DNA of 64,000 nt from Hyphomonadaceae bacterium ML37 (GTDB lineage Bacteria; Pseudomonadota; Alphaproteobacteria; Caulobacterales; Maricaulaceae): the NCBI GenBank assembly GCA_027627685.1, contig CP091241.1, forward strand, positions 2,171,191-2,235,190. Direction: 5' to 3'. Below are positions 16,801-26,471 of this stretch, in pieces. The notes below the pieces were generated by a model. That model saw nothing but the letters and a program-made list of their open reading frames with translations, was not told where the DNA came from and searched no databases. A program made the translations under genes and the position numbers. Position 1 is the first letter of the stretch, and each line of letters begins with the position of its first letter.

Positions 16801-18822
16801 CGCCATTTCCGCGAAATGGGCAAGGATATCCAGACCGAGCCCTTCACCGTCATCGGCGTGGGCGACATGTCCGGCGACGTGTTCGGCAATGGCATGCTGC
16901 TGTCGAAGACGATCAAGCTGCTGGCTGCGTTTGACCACCGCGACATCTTTATCGACCCCGATCCGGCCGACATGGACGCCGCCTGGAATGAGCGCAACCG
17001 CCTGTTCCAGCTGCCGCGTTCCAGCTGGCAGGATTATGACAAAAGCCTGATCTCCAAAGGCGGCGGCGTGTTCCCGCGCAGCGCCAAGGCGATCCCGCTG
17101 AGCGATGAAATCCGCGCCCTGACCGGGCTGGAGGGCAAGACCGCTGCGCCCAACGATCTGATGCGCGCCCTGCTCAAGGCCGAGGTGGAACTGATCTGGT
17201 TTGGCGGCATCGGGACCTACATGAAAGCCAGTCACGAACAGGACTGGGAGGTGGGCGACCGGGCCAATGATCCGCTGCGCATCAACGGCAACGAGATGAA
17301 CGCCGCCGTCATCGGCGAAGGCGCCAATCTGGGCGTCACCCAGGCCGCGCGCATCGAGTACGCGCGCCATGGCGGCCGCTGCAATGCCGACTTCGTGGAC
17401 AATTCGGCCGGGGTCGACAGCTCCGACCATGAGGTCAATATCAAGATCTTGCTCAACCCCATGGTCCGCGACGGCCAGATGGACATCCCGGCGCGCAATG
17501 TGTTGCTGGAATCCATGACCGATGCGGTCGCCGAGCACGTGCTGCAGCACAATTATGATCAGAGCCTGGCGCTGACCATCGCGCGCGAACACGCCGCCGA
17601 AGACATCGACGCCCACGAGCGCCTGATGGACCGTCTGGAGAAAGCCGGCCAGCTTGACCGCAAGGTGGAGGGCCTGCCCGCCGCCGAACAATTGCGCGAG
17701 CTGAAGGAGCAGGGCCTGGGCCTGACCCGGCCCGAGATCGCGGTGCTGGCCAGCTATGCCAAGATCACGCTCTTTGACGCGCTGGTGGCGTCCAGCGCGC
17801 CGGATGATCCGCATTTCTCCGGCATGCTGGTCACCTACTTCCCCGATCATCTCGCCAGTCATGCCGAGGCCATGCACGGCCACAGGCTGAAGCGCGAAAT
17901 CATCGCCACGCGTCTGGCCAATGACATGGTCAATCTGGGCGGGCCGACCTTCCTGTCGCGCGCCATCGAGAGCACCGGGGCGAATGTGGACGCCATCGCC
18001 CGCGCCTTCGAGGCGGGCCGGCGGATATTCCGCTTCAAGGACTTCACCGACCGCATCAATGCGCTGGACAACAAGGCCCCCGCCAGCGTCCAGACCGCCC
18101 TGCATGACGAGGTGATCCGCCTCCTGCGCCGCCAGACTTACTGGCTCGCCCGCCGGGCCATGGGCCGAGACGCGGCGCCCATCGCCGAGGTCATCGCCGC
18201 CTACCAGCCCGGCGTGGACGCGCTCAAGACGCTGGTGGACACGGTCGTCTCGCCTCACGACGCCGATGGCATCGCCAGCCGCATGCAGGCCTATGTGGAC
18301 CAGGGCGCGCCGGTGGACCTAGCGTCCGACGTGGCGCGGCTCAAACCGCTCACCTCCTCGTCCGACGTCATCGATCTGGCGCGCGAATCCGCCTGGCCGC
18401 TGGCGGCGGCCGCCGCGCTCTATCACGCGGTCGGCGCGCGTTTCCGCTTTGATGTTCTGCGCGGGGCGGGCGGGCAGCTGTCCTCCAGCCTGCACTGGGA
18501 CCGGCTGGCCATGCGCCGCCTGATTGAGGACCTCTACGCCAGCCAGTACGCGCTCACCACGCAGGTTTCGGCCTATGCCGCCAAAGCCGGCGGGGCGCTG
18601 GCGGCCGGGGTGGAGAACCCCGACCGCGACTGGGCCGTGCATTTGGTGGAAAGCTGGACCTCCCAGCACAGCGCCGAGGTGGACCGGGCCGACCGGACGC
18701 TGGAGGAGCTGGGAAGCTCGGGTGTTTGGGCGCTGTCAAAAGTGGCCATCGCCTCCACCCAGCTGCGCGAGCTGGCGGGGTGTCAGACCGCAAACCAGAC
18801 GGCAAGCTGGCCGGAAAGCTAA
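13885..18822 (+). CDS. gdhZ: NAD-specific glutamate dehydrogenase, large (L_180) type
   Basis: A 1645-residue NAD-glutamate dehydrogenase, converting glutamate to 2-oxoglutarate and ammonium. The size is that of the very large bacterial enzymes. The N-terminal half carries the ACT-like regulatory region (DRPFLVDSVMGEIAVLGL near residue 107). The catalytic core holds VARGGLRWSDRREDFRTE, the substrate Lys in VGSKGGFYAKQ near residue 855, and later GVGDMSGDVFGNGML, the dinucleotide-binding region. The ATG at 13885 follows CGGAG and matches the family start; the upstream extension is unsupported. The gene is convergent with btuD, sharing four bases at the stops. In Caulobacter this enzyme (GdhZ) also influences cell division; that role here is only by analogy. 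Confidence 0.95.
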   Translation: MNAVISVAYAFDQDTFLKAGRALFKARLKACGPDAESYLQQVWSDALADDMAGLTMDDALALAAEFWEYAAARPGEKIKVRVRRANGADGRELDRDVLEVIGQDRPFLVDSVMGEIAVLGLDVLAMFHPIVKVHRDGNADRVEAGDRAITESMIQVHVDRMSAEARARLEQEVTATLADVRDAVDDWKGMLAQMDEVIGHIETAPTNAPKEELDEALAFLRWLRAGQFTFLGCRDYRYIVGADGKLERKEPDIVDGSGLGVLRDPDRNVLRSTAEPLLLSPAIEAYLRAPSPVIVAKANMKSRVHRRVYMDYIGVKRYREDGSVIGETRFVGLFTSDAYDQMAREVPLIRRKVRRVIERSGKQPGSHSYKKLQNIVETYPRDELFQTEENDLLQLALGILHLYDRPRTKLFMRRDQFDRFVSCLLFVPRERYNSKVRELAGELIREAFNGRLSAFYPNFGDGPLARVHFIVGLNPFNHPEPDPAELERRIAALARTWEDELNAAARAAVDTALRRAVLTYVDGFSAGYRERFTPDDALADVRRMETVSGYQPLAARAYAAPGDGPGRLRVKLYRHGEQIALSEVLPVLENLGLHVQAEAGFPVRRQGADGAGETIWVHEFEARMAASTARDVASVADAFEDALLAVLSGQGEDDGFNKLVLAIGVTWRQAAFLRTCARYRQQSGLDPSQTLQEEAFAANPEIALGLLRLAETRFDPALDLDMKTRESHAKAIAADIRTRLDAVESLDHDRALRRILRLIEAVLRTNFYQTCADGSPKPWISLKIASRKLRDLPAPKPYREIFVWSPRVEGVHLRFGPVARGGLRWSDRREDFRTEVLGLVKAQQVKNAVIVPVGSKGGFYAKQLPDRSDREAWLAEGQEAYKVYLRGLLDITDNLAEDAVKRPENVVCWDGEDPYLVVAADKGTATFSDMANGVAQSEYDFWLGDAFASGGSAGYDHKKMGITARGAWVSVQRHFREMGKDIQTEPFTVIGVGDMSGDVFGNGMLLSKTIKLLAAFDHRDIFIDPDPADMDAAWNERNRLFQLPRSSWQDYDKSLISKGGGVFPRSAKAIPLSDEIRALTGLEGKTAAPNDLMRALLKAEVELIWFGGIGTYMKASHEQDWEVGDRANDPLRINGNEMNAAVIGEGANLGVTQAARIEYARHGGRCNADFVDNSAGVDSSDHEVNIKILLNPMVRDGQMDIPARNVLLESMTDAVAEHVLQHNYDQSLALTIAREHAAEDIDAHERLMDRLEKAGQLDRKVEGLPAAEQLRELKEQGLGLTRPEIAVLASYAKITLFDALVASSAPDDPHFSGMLVTYFPDHLASHAEAMHGHRLKREIIATRLANDMVNLGGPTFLSRAIESTGANVDAIARAFEAGRRIFRFKDFTDRINALDNKAPASVQTALHDEVIRLLRRQTYWLARRAMGRDAAPIAEVIAAYQPGVDALKTLVDTVVSPHDADGIASRMQAYVDQGAPVDLASDVARLKPLTSSSDVIDLARESAWPLAAAAALYHAVGARFRFDVLRGAGGQLSSSLHWDRLAMRRLIEDLYASQYALTTQVSAYAAKAGGALAAGVENPDRDWAVHLVESWTSQHSAEVDRADRTLEELGSSGVWALSKVAIASTQLRELAGCQTANQTASWPES

Positions 18823-19571
18823 ACCGGCTCGTAACCGCCCTGCGGGCGACGGCGCACGCCGAACACGCCCGCCAGAAGCTCTTCGCTGAGCGCTGCGGCG
18901 GGCGCGGCGTCGGCGGCGACGCGGCCCTGATTGAGCACGATCACCCGGTCAGCCCAGCGCGCCGCGGCGTCGAGATCGTGCAGCGCCGCGATCACCGCCG
19001 CGCCCCGGTCCGCTTCGGCGCGCAGCACGGCCATGGCCTCATGCTGGTGGCGCAAATCCAGCGCATTGGCTGGTTCATCCACCGCCAGCACCGGCGCCCG
19101 GGCGGCAAGAGCACGAGCCAGATGCGCGCGCGCCTGCTCCCCGCCGGACAGGGCGTCCAGTGGCCGGTCCGCCAGCGCCGCCGCGCCCGCCCGCTCAAGC
19201 GCGTCATCCACGATGGCGCGGTCCTCCTCAGCCAGCCGCTCATAGGGCGCGCCCGACCAGGCGAAGCGCCCCAGCGCAGCCAGATCCTTCACCCTTATCG
19301 CCCACGCGCTGGACCGGTCCTGCGCCAGCCACGCCGCGCGCCGTCCGCGCTCGGACGGCGACAGCGACTGCACTGGGTCACCGCCCAGCCGGGCCTCGCC
19401 CGCGCTCAAGGGGACGAGCCCGAGCAGAGCGCGAATAGCCGTCGACTTGCCCGCGCCATTGGGACCGGTCAGCGCCACGAACTCGCCCGGCTCAATACTG
19501 AACGAAACTCCATCCAGCGCCGGACGCCCGGCCAGCACGACGCTGGCGTTGATCAGGGCGGCGGCGCTCAT
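18819..19571 (-). CDS. btuD: Cobalamin/iron-type ABC transporter ATP-binding protein
   Basis: A 250-residue ABC ATPase of the FecE/BtuD family. Walker A is LTGPNGAGKSTAIRALL near residue 33, the Q-loop follows, the signature is LSGGEQARAHLARAL near residue 137, and Walker B is VLAVDEPANALD near residue 159 with the H-loop AALHDLDAAARW. Last gene of the riboswitch-led btuB-btuF-btuC-btuD operon; its ATG overlaps the btuC stop by four bases. The operon's riboswitch makes cobalamin (or a corrinoid) the likely substrate, rather than siderophore iron. Confidence 0.9.
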   Translation of the reverse strand: MSAAALINASVVLAGRPALDGVSFSIEPGEFVALTGPNGAGKSTAIRALLGLVPLSAGEARLGGDPVQSLSPSERGRRAAWLAQDRSSAWAIRVKDLAALGRFAWSGAPYERLAEEDRAIVDDALERAGAAALADRPLDALSGGEQARAHLARALAARAPVLAVDEPANALDLRHQHEAMAVLRAEADRGAAVIAALHDLDAAARWADRVIVLNQGRVAADAAPAAALSEELLAGVFGVRRRPQGGYEPV

Positions 19572-20557
19572 CGGCCAATGCTCGCGCTGCGCGCCGCGAT
19601 CCAGATAAAGGCCGGGGCGCCGATCAAGGCCGCGGCGACGCCCAGCTTAAGTTCCTGCGTGAATGGCGCGAGCCGGATCGCCAGGTCCGCCAGCGCCAGC
19701 AACGCCCCGGCGGCCAGTGCGCTCGGCAAGATGAGATCGCCCGGATCATGGCGCACAAGCGGGCGCACCAGATGCGGCGCGACAATGCCGACAAAGCCGA
19801 TCATCCCCGCCACCGCCACCGCCCCGCCGGTGAGGAGCGCGCTGGCCAGGATCGCCAGCAGGCGGGTGCGCGACACGTTCGCGCCCAGGCTCAGCGCCGT
19901 GTCCTCGCCCAGCGTCAGGGCGCGCAGGCCCGGCAGGGCCAGCGCCGCCAGAGCGGCGCCAACGATCCAGAACGGCGCGGCCAGCGCCAGATCGGTGAAG
20001 GAGCGGTTGGCCACCGAACCCAGCAGCCAGTTAACCAGATCACTCAAGGTGAAGGGCGTGGGCGCCAGATTCATCGCCAGCGCGCTCAAGGCGCCGGCAA
20101 AGCTCGACAGGCCGACCCCCGCCAATATGAGCTGCACCACCGACAGGCGCGCGGCGGCGAGGCCGGCCAGGATCGCTGCGGCCAGCGCGGCAAAGGCGAT
20201 GGCCATGAGGGGAACCGCGAAAGCGCTGATGGCGGCGAGACCAAACCAGATCGCGATCACCGCGCCCAGCGCCGCCATGGCGCTAACCCCCAGCACGCCG
20301 GGATCGGCCAGCGGATTGCGCAAGAGACCCTGCAACAGCGCGCCCGACGCCCCCAATGCCGCGCCGGTCAGAAACGCCGCCAGCACGCGCGGCAGGCGGA
20401 TTTCCTGAACAATCAGGCGGGCCCCCTCCGGCCCGGCGCCCACAAGCCCGGCCAGCGTGTCGGCAAAGCTCAGAGGCGCGCTGCCCGCCATGAGACCGGC
20501 GAGGATCGCGGCGAGACCGGCGAGCGCCAGCAATGCGTTGAGCTGAAGTCGGGTCAT
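19568..20557 (-). CDS. btuC: Cobalamin ABC transporter permease (FecCD/BtuC family)
   Basis: A 329-residue FecCD-family permease with about nine or ten hydrophobic helices. Family landmarks are RLPRVLAAFLTGAALGASG near residue 52, the LLRNPLADPGVLGVS segment near residue 78, and VGIVAPHLVRPLVRHDP near residue 243, which contacts the ATPase. It would form the inner-membrane channel for corrinoid uptake with the products of its two neighbours. The start overlaps the btuF stop by four bases and the stop overlaps btuD likewise, so the three are translationally coupled. Confidence 0.92.
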   Translation of the reverse strand: MTRLQLNALLALAGLAAILAGLMAGSAPLSFADTLAGLVGAGPEGARLIVQEIRLPRVLAAFLTGAALGASGALLQGLLRNPLADPGVLGVSAMAALGAVIAIWFGLAAISAFAVPLMAIAFAALAAAILAGLAAARLSVVQLILAGVGLSSFAGALSALAMNLAPTPFTLSDLVNWLLGSVANRSFTDLALAAPFWIVGAALAALALPGLRALTLGEDTALSLGANVSRTRLLAILASALLTGGAVAVAGMIGFVGIVAPHLVRPLVRHDPGDLILPSALAAGALLALADLAIRLAPFTQELKLGVAAALIGAPAFIWIAARSASIGR

Positions 20558-21393
20558 GAGTCCGGTCCCAGCAGGATATTGGTTTCTTCACGCAGGATGC
20601 GCGCGGCTGTCGCCAGACCCCAGTCGCTGCACCCGATCAGCGCCCCGTCCAGATGGATGGCCGGCGTGTGCGCAAGCAAATCCGTGAGCACGCGGTGGCG
20701 CGTCAGGCTCCACTGGTCGGCGAGAATATCGGGCTGGTTGAAGAAGCCGGTGATGATCAGCTCGGGCGGGTCGAGCACCAGCGTCTCCAGCGGCACGCTG
20801 ACCCAGCCGCTCGCCCCGTCTGCGGCCGCCGCATTCTCCAGCCCCGCCGCCTCGATCATGGCGTGGATCAGCGTGCCGGACCCCGACGTCACCCCGCCCG
20901 GGGTCAGATACAGGGCGCGGGCGCGCACGCCGGGGGCGGCGGCTGCGTCGAGATCGGCCTGCATGGCCGCGATCAGCTCAGCGGCGCGCGCGTCCTGACC
21001 CAGCGCGTCACCGGCGCGGGCGATGGTGGCGGCGATGTCGGCAAAGCTGCGCGGGAAGCCCAGATCATGCACCTCAAGCCCGGTGCGCGCGTAGAAAGCC
21101 TGCGCCCGCACCCCGCCGCCAAAGCTGCGCACGATCAGGTCCGGCGCCAGCGCCAGCACGTCCTCGGCGCTGTCACGCACCCGGGGCAGGCCCGCCGCCC
21201 TGGCCCGCAATGCCGAGTGGGCGTCATCGGGGCCGGTGGCGATGGCGGCGATCTGGTCACGGTCCGCCAGCGCCAGCGCATACTGGTCGGCGCAATAATC
21301 CAGCGATACGACGCGCGGACGCTCCGCCCCGCCGGCAAGACCGGCGAGACAAGCGACGGCCAGAGCCGCCAGAGCGCCCGCGCGCAACATCAT
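20554..21393 (-). CDS. btuF: Periplasmic cobalamin-binding protein
   Basis: A 279-residue substrate-binding protein of the helical-backbone (BtuF/FecB) class, with a signal peptide (MMLRAGALAALAVACLAGL, cleaved near AGGAE). The mature N-terminus RVVSLDYCADQYALAL and DSAEDVLALAPDLIV are characteristic of BtuF-like proteins. Start chosen at ATG 21393 (or the adjacent ATG 21390) because GAGGG lies seven bases upstream; the longer frame has no support. Placed between the receptor btuB and the permease btuC, it would hand corrinoids across the periplasm. Confidence 0.88.
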   Translation of the reverse strand: MMLRAGALAALAVACLAGLAGGAERPRVVSLDYCADQYALALADRDQIAAIATGPDDAHSALRARAAGLPRVRDSAEDVLALAPDLIVRSFGGGVRAQAFYARTGLEVHDLGFPRSFADIAATIARAGDALGQDARAAELIAAMQADLDAAAAPGVRARALYLTPGGVTSGSGTLIHAMIEAAGLENAAAADGASGWVSVPLETLVLDPPELIITGFFNQPDILADQWSLTRHRVLTDLLAHTPAIHLDGALIGCSDWGLATAARILREETNILLGPDS

Positions 21394-21403
21394 GGCGTCA
21401 CCC

Positions 21404-23239
21404 TCATCGCGACAACCTGACCCCGGCCCAGGCCGAGCGGCCCGGCGTGCCATAGCCGAAGACCTGCTGGTAGTGACGGTCCAGAAGGTTCTCCACCCAG
21501 CCATACACCTGCAGGCGCGAGGTCAGCTGGTAGTGGGCGTTCAGGTCAAGCCGCGTCCAGGCGGGAACCGTGCCATTGGCGTCGAATTCCTCGCTGTTAT
21601 AGCGGCCCGACACGGTCGCGCCCCAGCGGTCCGACTCATAGCTCAGCGCCGCATCAGCGGTATGGCGCGGCAGGCGCGCGAGCCGCGCTCCGGTCCCGTC
21701 CTCAGCCTCCAGCCAGGCATAGCTGGCGCTGACGCTCCACTGATCGGACAGCGCTGCGCGCGCCGCCAGCTCTGCCCCGTACGTATCGGCGCGCGCAATA
21801 TTCTCATACCCGCCAGCGGCAAAGGAGAAGTCTATGAGGTCGGTGATGTCCTGGGCAAACCAGGTGGCTTCGAGCATGATCCGCCCGCCCGCCAGCGTGA
21901 CGTCGGCGCCGATATCATAGCCGATGCTCTCTTCGGCCCTCAGGTCTGCATTCGGGGCCGTGGCGCCGCAACAGAAGAAACTGGTCTGGAAAATGCTCGG
22001 CGCCCGGAAACCGGTCCCGGCATTGGCGCGCAGACGCACCGCCTCCGATACCTGGGCGGAGGCGCCGACACGGCCCGTGGTCGCCCCGCCATAGCGGTCG
22101 GATTCGTCCCGGCGCACGCCCGCCGACAGCACCATGCCGGCGGCGGGCCGCAGCTCGGCCAGCACGAACACGCCTTCCTGGCGCGAGCTGACGCCATCGG
22201 CTTGCGACCGCTCCAGATCCAGCCCCGCCGCCAGCCTGTGGCCAGCCTCTAGCGTCCAGGCGCCGTCCACGCGGGCAATGGTGCGCTCGCCGCGCGCGCT
22301 GAAGGGGAAGGCGCTGAACACATCGCGCTCGATATCGCTATAGCCGATCAGCGCCTGAGCGGTGATGGCGTCGCCGGCGAAGCTGTTGGACCACCGCAAG
22401 GAGGCTGACCGATCGCGCGTCTTGTCAAAATCATCGCTGTCGATGACGCCCGTGGGCAGGCCGAACCCGTCATACTCGGTGCGCGCGCGGGTCTGGCGCG
22501 CAGCCAGGTCCAGCGCCCCGGCGCCGCCCAGCTCCAGCCGGCCGCTGGCGTGCAGGGTCAGGGCGTCATAGCCGTCCCGCTCGGTATTGCCGTCGCGCTC
22601 ATCGGCCTTGGAAATGCCGCCGGTGTTGAACGTGCTGGCGCCGATGCGCAGCGCGCCCGCGTCACCAGACGCCTCGAACGCCGCACCGGCGCGCACCGTG
22701 TCGAACGATCCGGCTTCGGCGAACCCGCTGACGCCCGTCCCCGGCGCCGCGCGCCGCGTCTGGATCGAGACCACCCCGCCAATGGCGTCCGATCCCCAGA
22801 TCACCGACTGGGCGCCGCGCAGAATCTCGATGCGCTCCACCGCGTCCGGGTCCAGCGCCGCGAAATTATAGGCGCCGCCGGGCGACGTCGCGTCATTGAC
22901 CGGCACGCCATCGACCAGCACCAGCGTCTGGCCGCCCGAGGCGCCGCGAATGCGCACCGCCGACGCGCCGCCAAAGGCGCCGCTCTGATTGATGGTCACG
23001 CCCGGCGCCGCGGCCAGCGCATCGACCACGAACGCCGCCCGGTCCAGCTCGGCCCGGCCGATCAGCGTGATCGCGGCGGCGCTTTCGCTGACCAGGGCGG
23101 GCAGGCGCACCGCCGTGACTTCAATCACGTCGGCAGGGTTGGAGGTTTCGGTTCCGGTTTCTGTTTCGGTGGCCGTGTCAGCCGCCGCCGCGCTGTGCGC
23201 CAGCGCCAGGGCCGCAAGGCCCGCTAAAGTGAAACTCAT
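21404..23239 (-). CDS. btuB: TonB-dependent vitamin B12 receptor
   Basis: A 611-residue outer-membrane TonB-dependent receptor with a signal peptide (residues 1-19). A TonB box-like stretch DVIEVTAVRLP follows at about residue 35, then the plug domain (residues 50-160, with VRIRGASGGQTLVLVDGVPV and the VERIEILRGAQSVIWGSDA element), then a 22-strand barrel ending in a C-terminal aromatic-rich strand (YGTPGRSAWAGVRLSR). Size and the short extracellular loops match BtuB. It is the first gene of the operon, 186 bases downstream of a cobalamin riboswitch, which strongly supports corrinoid as ligand. Confidence 0.93.
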   Translation of the reverse strand: MSFTLAGLAALALAHSAAAADTATETETGTETSNPADVIEVTAVRLPALVSESAAAITLIGRAELDRAAFVVDALAAAPGVTINQSGAFGGASAVRIRGASGGQTLVLVDGVPVNDATSPGGAYNFAALDPDAVERIEILRGAQSVIWGSDAIGGVVSIQTRRAAPGTGVSGFAEAGSFDTVRAGAAFEASGDAGALRIGASTFNTGGISKADERDGNTERDGYDALTLHASGRLELGGAGALDLAARQTRARTEYDGFGLPTGVIDSDDFDKTRDRSASLRWSNSFAGDAITAQALIGYSDIERDVFSAFPFSARGERTIARVDGAWTLEAGHRLAAGLDLERSQADGVSSRQEGVFVLAELRPAAGMVLSAGVRRDESDRYGGATTGRVGASAQVSEAVRLRANAGTGFRAPSIFQTSFFCCGATAPNADLRAEESIGYDIGADVTLAGGRIMLEATWFAQDITDLIDFSFAAGGYENIARADTYGAELAARAALSDQWSVSASYAWLEAEDGTGARLARLPRHTADAALSYESDRWGATVSGRYNSEEFDANGTVPAWTRLDLNAHYQLTSRLQVYGWVENLLDRHYQQVFGYGTPGRSAWAGVRLSR

Positions 23240-23424
23240 CTCGGTTTCGTCCCGGTGATGCGCAGGCCATCCGGGGGTGAGCGCCCCGCCGCCTGCGTCT
23301 TTTCAAACACCGCGCCCCGGGACGGACGCAAGGACGCCGGCCCGGCGCTCACGCGCCTTTACGGTGTCGTTTCACGCGGGATAAACCCTCGCCGGCCATG
23401 GTGTTTGCCCGCACCCGGTCCGCA

Positions 23425-23615
23425 CGACGCGACGGCAGGTCTCCTGGCTTGCAGATCATCGCGCGTCCGCCGCCTTCCCGAAGCCTTGCGGCCCAGTGGC
23501 GATACTGGCGGACGCCCTCCCTGCTCACAGTTGCGGGTACAGCCCCGGACCTGAAGGCTCTAAAGCCCTCTCACCGGTGTTCCCTTTTCACCCGCTCGCG
23601 CGGGACCGTCACCTC
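23425..23615 (-). promoter_or_regulatory. Cobalamin riboswitch
   Basis: On the minus strand the conserved parts appear in order. GGGAA-CACCGGTGAGAG comes first, then GGGGCTGTACCCGCAACTGT (the B12-box-proximal core), a CCACTGGGCCGCAAGGCTTCGGGAAGG arm given here in two pieces CCACTGGGCCGCAAG and GCTTCGGGAAGG, and finally AGCCAGGAGACCTGCC near 23434-23449. This is the standard cobalamin-riboswitch layout. It lies upstream of btuB and should repress expression of the four-gene uptake operon when adenosylcobalamin binds. Boundaries are approximate by about 15 bases. Confidence 0.95.
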
Positions 23616-23668
23616 CATCCCTACGCCCGCGATGCCGGGCGGGTCAAGATCGGCGGGGGACGCAGCGC

Positions 23669-24112
23669 CTAGTCCTGACGCGTCCAGCTCCAGCTGAAGG
23701 TGCGTTCGCGATCCATAGTGGAGATAGTCGCGGTCAGAGTGTCGCCCGCGCGCGCGTATTCGATGCGCTGGGGGAAATCATGGTCCGGGTTTTCAAACAC
23801 GGCGCGCTCGCCGTCCTGCGCCACCAGGCCGAAGCGCACGGGCGCCCGCCCGCCCGGCTGGGCGAAATAGGCCGCGTCCTCGCCGGTGGTGATGTAAAGA
23901 AACTCAAAGCTCACCGCCCGGCCGTCGCGGATGGTGCGGCCCATCCCGGTCATCAGCCCGCCTTCGGGCGCCATCCAGATTTCTTCGGAGATGCGGTCGT
24001 CATTCTCGCTGCGCCAGTGACCGGCGAGCCAGCCAAACGCCGGCTCATCGGCCAGGGCGGGCGAGGCCATACCGGTCAGCGCAAGACAAAGGGCGATCAG
24101 GGTGGCGCGCAT
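23669..24112 (-). CDS. DUF6265-like exported protein
   Basis: A 147-residue protein with a signal peptide (residues 1-21, ending PALADE). The mature part matches DUF6265: FGWLAGHWRSEND near the start, EEIWMAPEGGLMTGMGRTI, then FENPDHDFPQRIEYAR. This is a calycin/lipocalin-like small beta-barrel family of unknown function. It lies between the btu operon and mdh, reading away from mdh, and does not belong to the riboswitch unit because it is upstream of it. Confidence 0.75.
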   Translation of the reverse strand: MRATLIALCLALTGMASPALADEPAFGWLAGHWRSENDDRISEEIWMAPEGGLMTGMGRTIRDGRAVSFEFLYITTGEDAAYFAQPGGRAPVRFGLVAQDGERAVFENPDHDFPQRIEYARAGDTLTATISTMDRERTFSWSWTRQD

Positions 24113-24274
24113 GGGCGGGACTCCGTCTGGAAACGCCTTTCACATTGCATCCGGAGCCCGGCGCGGCGCAAGACGGCGGGGCCTTGCTTGGCCAGGACCC
24201 TCGCGTCGGGTCTGGCGGCGCTGCGCCCTCCTCGCCCAGCACCCCCGATTGCCTTCGCCCGCGTCCGGCGCTAG

Positions 24275-25312
<1,038 letters not shown>

Positions 25313-25322
25313 TCGCTTTAGC

Positions 25323-25337
25323 CCCCCGTCGCGGGGG
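25323..25337 (+). terminator. Short GC hairpin between mdh and asd
   Basis: CCCCCG-TCG-CGGGGG, a 6-bp stem followed by TTG only. Too short a T-run for a confident terminator; it may partly uncouple mdh from asd. Confidence 0.3.
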
Positions 25338-25364
25338 TTGCACCCGCACCAAGGACATTGGCCC

Positions 25365-26393
25365 ATGCCCCTCAATATCGCCGTTCTGGGCGCCACCGGC
25401 GCGGTTGGCGCGGAAATGCTCACCATTCTGGCCGAGCGTCTGTTCCCGGCCGGCGAGGTCCATGCGCTGGCCAGCCGCAAATCCATGGGGCGCGAGCTGT
25501 CCTATGGCGACAAGACGCTGAAAGTGAAGGACGCCGACAATTTTGATTATTCCACCGTCGACCTGGTGCTGATGAGCGCGGGCGGCGATGTGTCGAAAGT
25601 CATGGCGCCGAAAATCGCCGCGGCCGGCGCGCTGGTGATCGACAATTCCTCAGCCTGGCGCATGGATCCGGACGTGCCGCTGGTGGTGCCGGAGGTGAAC
25701 CCGCAAGTGCTGGCGGCGCGCCCGAAGAAGAACATCATCGCCAATCCCAATTGCTCGACCATCCAGACCGTGGTGGCGCTCAAACCCATCCATGATCTGG
25801 CCGGGATCGTGCGCGCCAGCGTGGCGACCTATCAGTCAGTGTCTGGCGCGGGCAAGGAGGGCATGGACGAGCTGTGGACCCAGACGCGCGGCATTTTCGT
25901 CAATGACGAGGTCACACCCGAGCACTTCCCCAAGCAGATCGCCTTCAACGTGATTCCCAAAATCGACGACTTCATGGAGGACGGCGCCACGAAGGAAGAG
26001 TGGAAGATGATGGTCGAGACCAAGAAAATCCTCGATCCGAAAATCCGCCTCTTCGCCACCTGCGCGCGCGTGCCGGTCTTTGTCGGCCATTGCGTCGCCG
26101 CCCATCTGGAGCTCGAACGCCCCTTGAGCGCAGCCAAGGCCCGCAGCGTGCTGCGCGAGGCGCCCGGCCTGATGGTCATCGACCGCGCCGATGATGACGA
26201 CCCGCAATTCATCACCCCGGTGGAGAGCGTGGGCGAGTTCGCCACCTTCGTCAGCCGCATCCGCACTGACCCCACGGTGGAAAACGGCCTGGCCATGTGG
26301 ATCGTCGCCGACAATCTGCGCAAGGGCGCAGCCCTCAACGCGGTCCAGATCGCCGAGGTCTGCGTCAATGCCGGCTGGCTGAAGGGCCGGTAG
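25365..26393 (+). CDS. asd: Aspartate-semialdehyde dehydrogenase
   Basis: A 342-residue enzyme that reduces aspartyl phosphate to aspartate semialdehyde for lysine (diaminopimelate), threonine and methionine. NADP motif AVLGATGAVGAEMLTIL is at the N-terminus. The nucleophilic Cys is in IANPNCSTIQTV near residue 131, the SVSGAGKEGMDEL segment follows, and the catalytic His is in RVPVFVGHCVAAHLE near residue 240. ATG 25365 follows AAGGA and gives the family start MPLNIAVLG. Confidence 0.95.
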   Translation: MPLNIAVLGATGAVGAEMLTILAERLFPAGEVHALASRKSMGRELSYGDKTLKVKDADNFDYSTVDLVLMSAGGDVSKVMAPKIAAAGALVIDNSSAWRMDPDVPLVVPEVNPQVLAARPKKNIIANPNCSTIQTVVALKPIHDLAGIVRASVATYQSVSGAGKEGMDELWTQTRGIFVNDEVTPEHFPKQIAFNVIPKIDDFMEDGATKEEWKMMVETKKILDPKIRLFATCARVPVFVGHCVAAHLELERPLSAAKARSVLREAPGLMVIDRADDDDPQFITPVESVGEFATFVSRIRTDPTVENGLAMWIVADNLRKGAALNAVQIAEVCVNAGWLKGR

Positions 26394-26471
26394 GCGCGGC
26401 GGCCTCTTTTCGCGATTGCCCAGCCCGCACGGGCGTCCTAGGCTCGCGCATCGCGCGAATGGAGGCGCTTC

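Noticed and set aside
13765-18258. Two long minus-strand frames (721 and 770 codons) opposite the NAD-glutamate dehydrogenase gene
   Set aside because: Pure shadow frames in the same antisense phase; no start signals and no recognisable domains.
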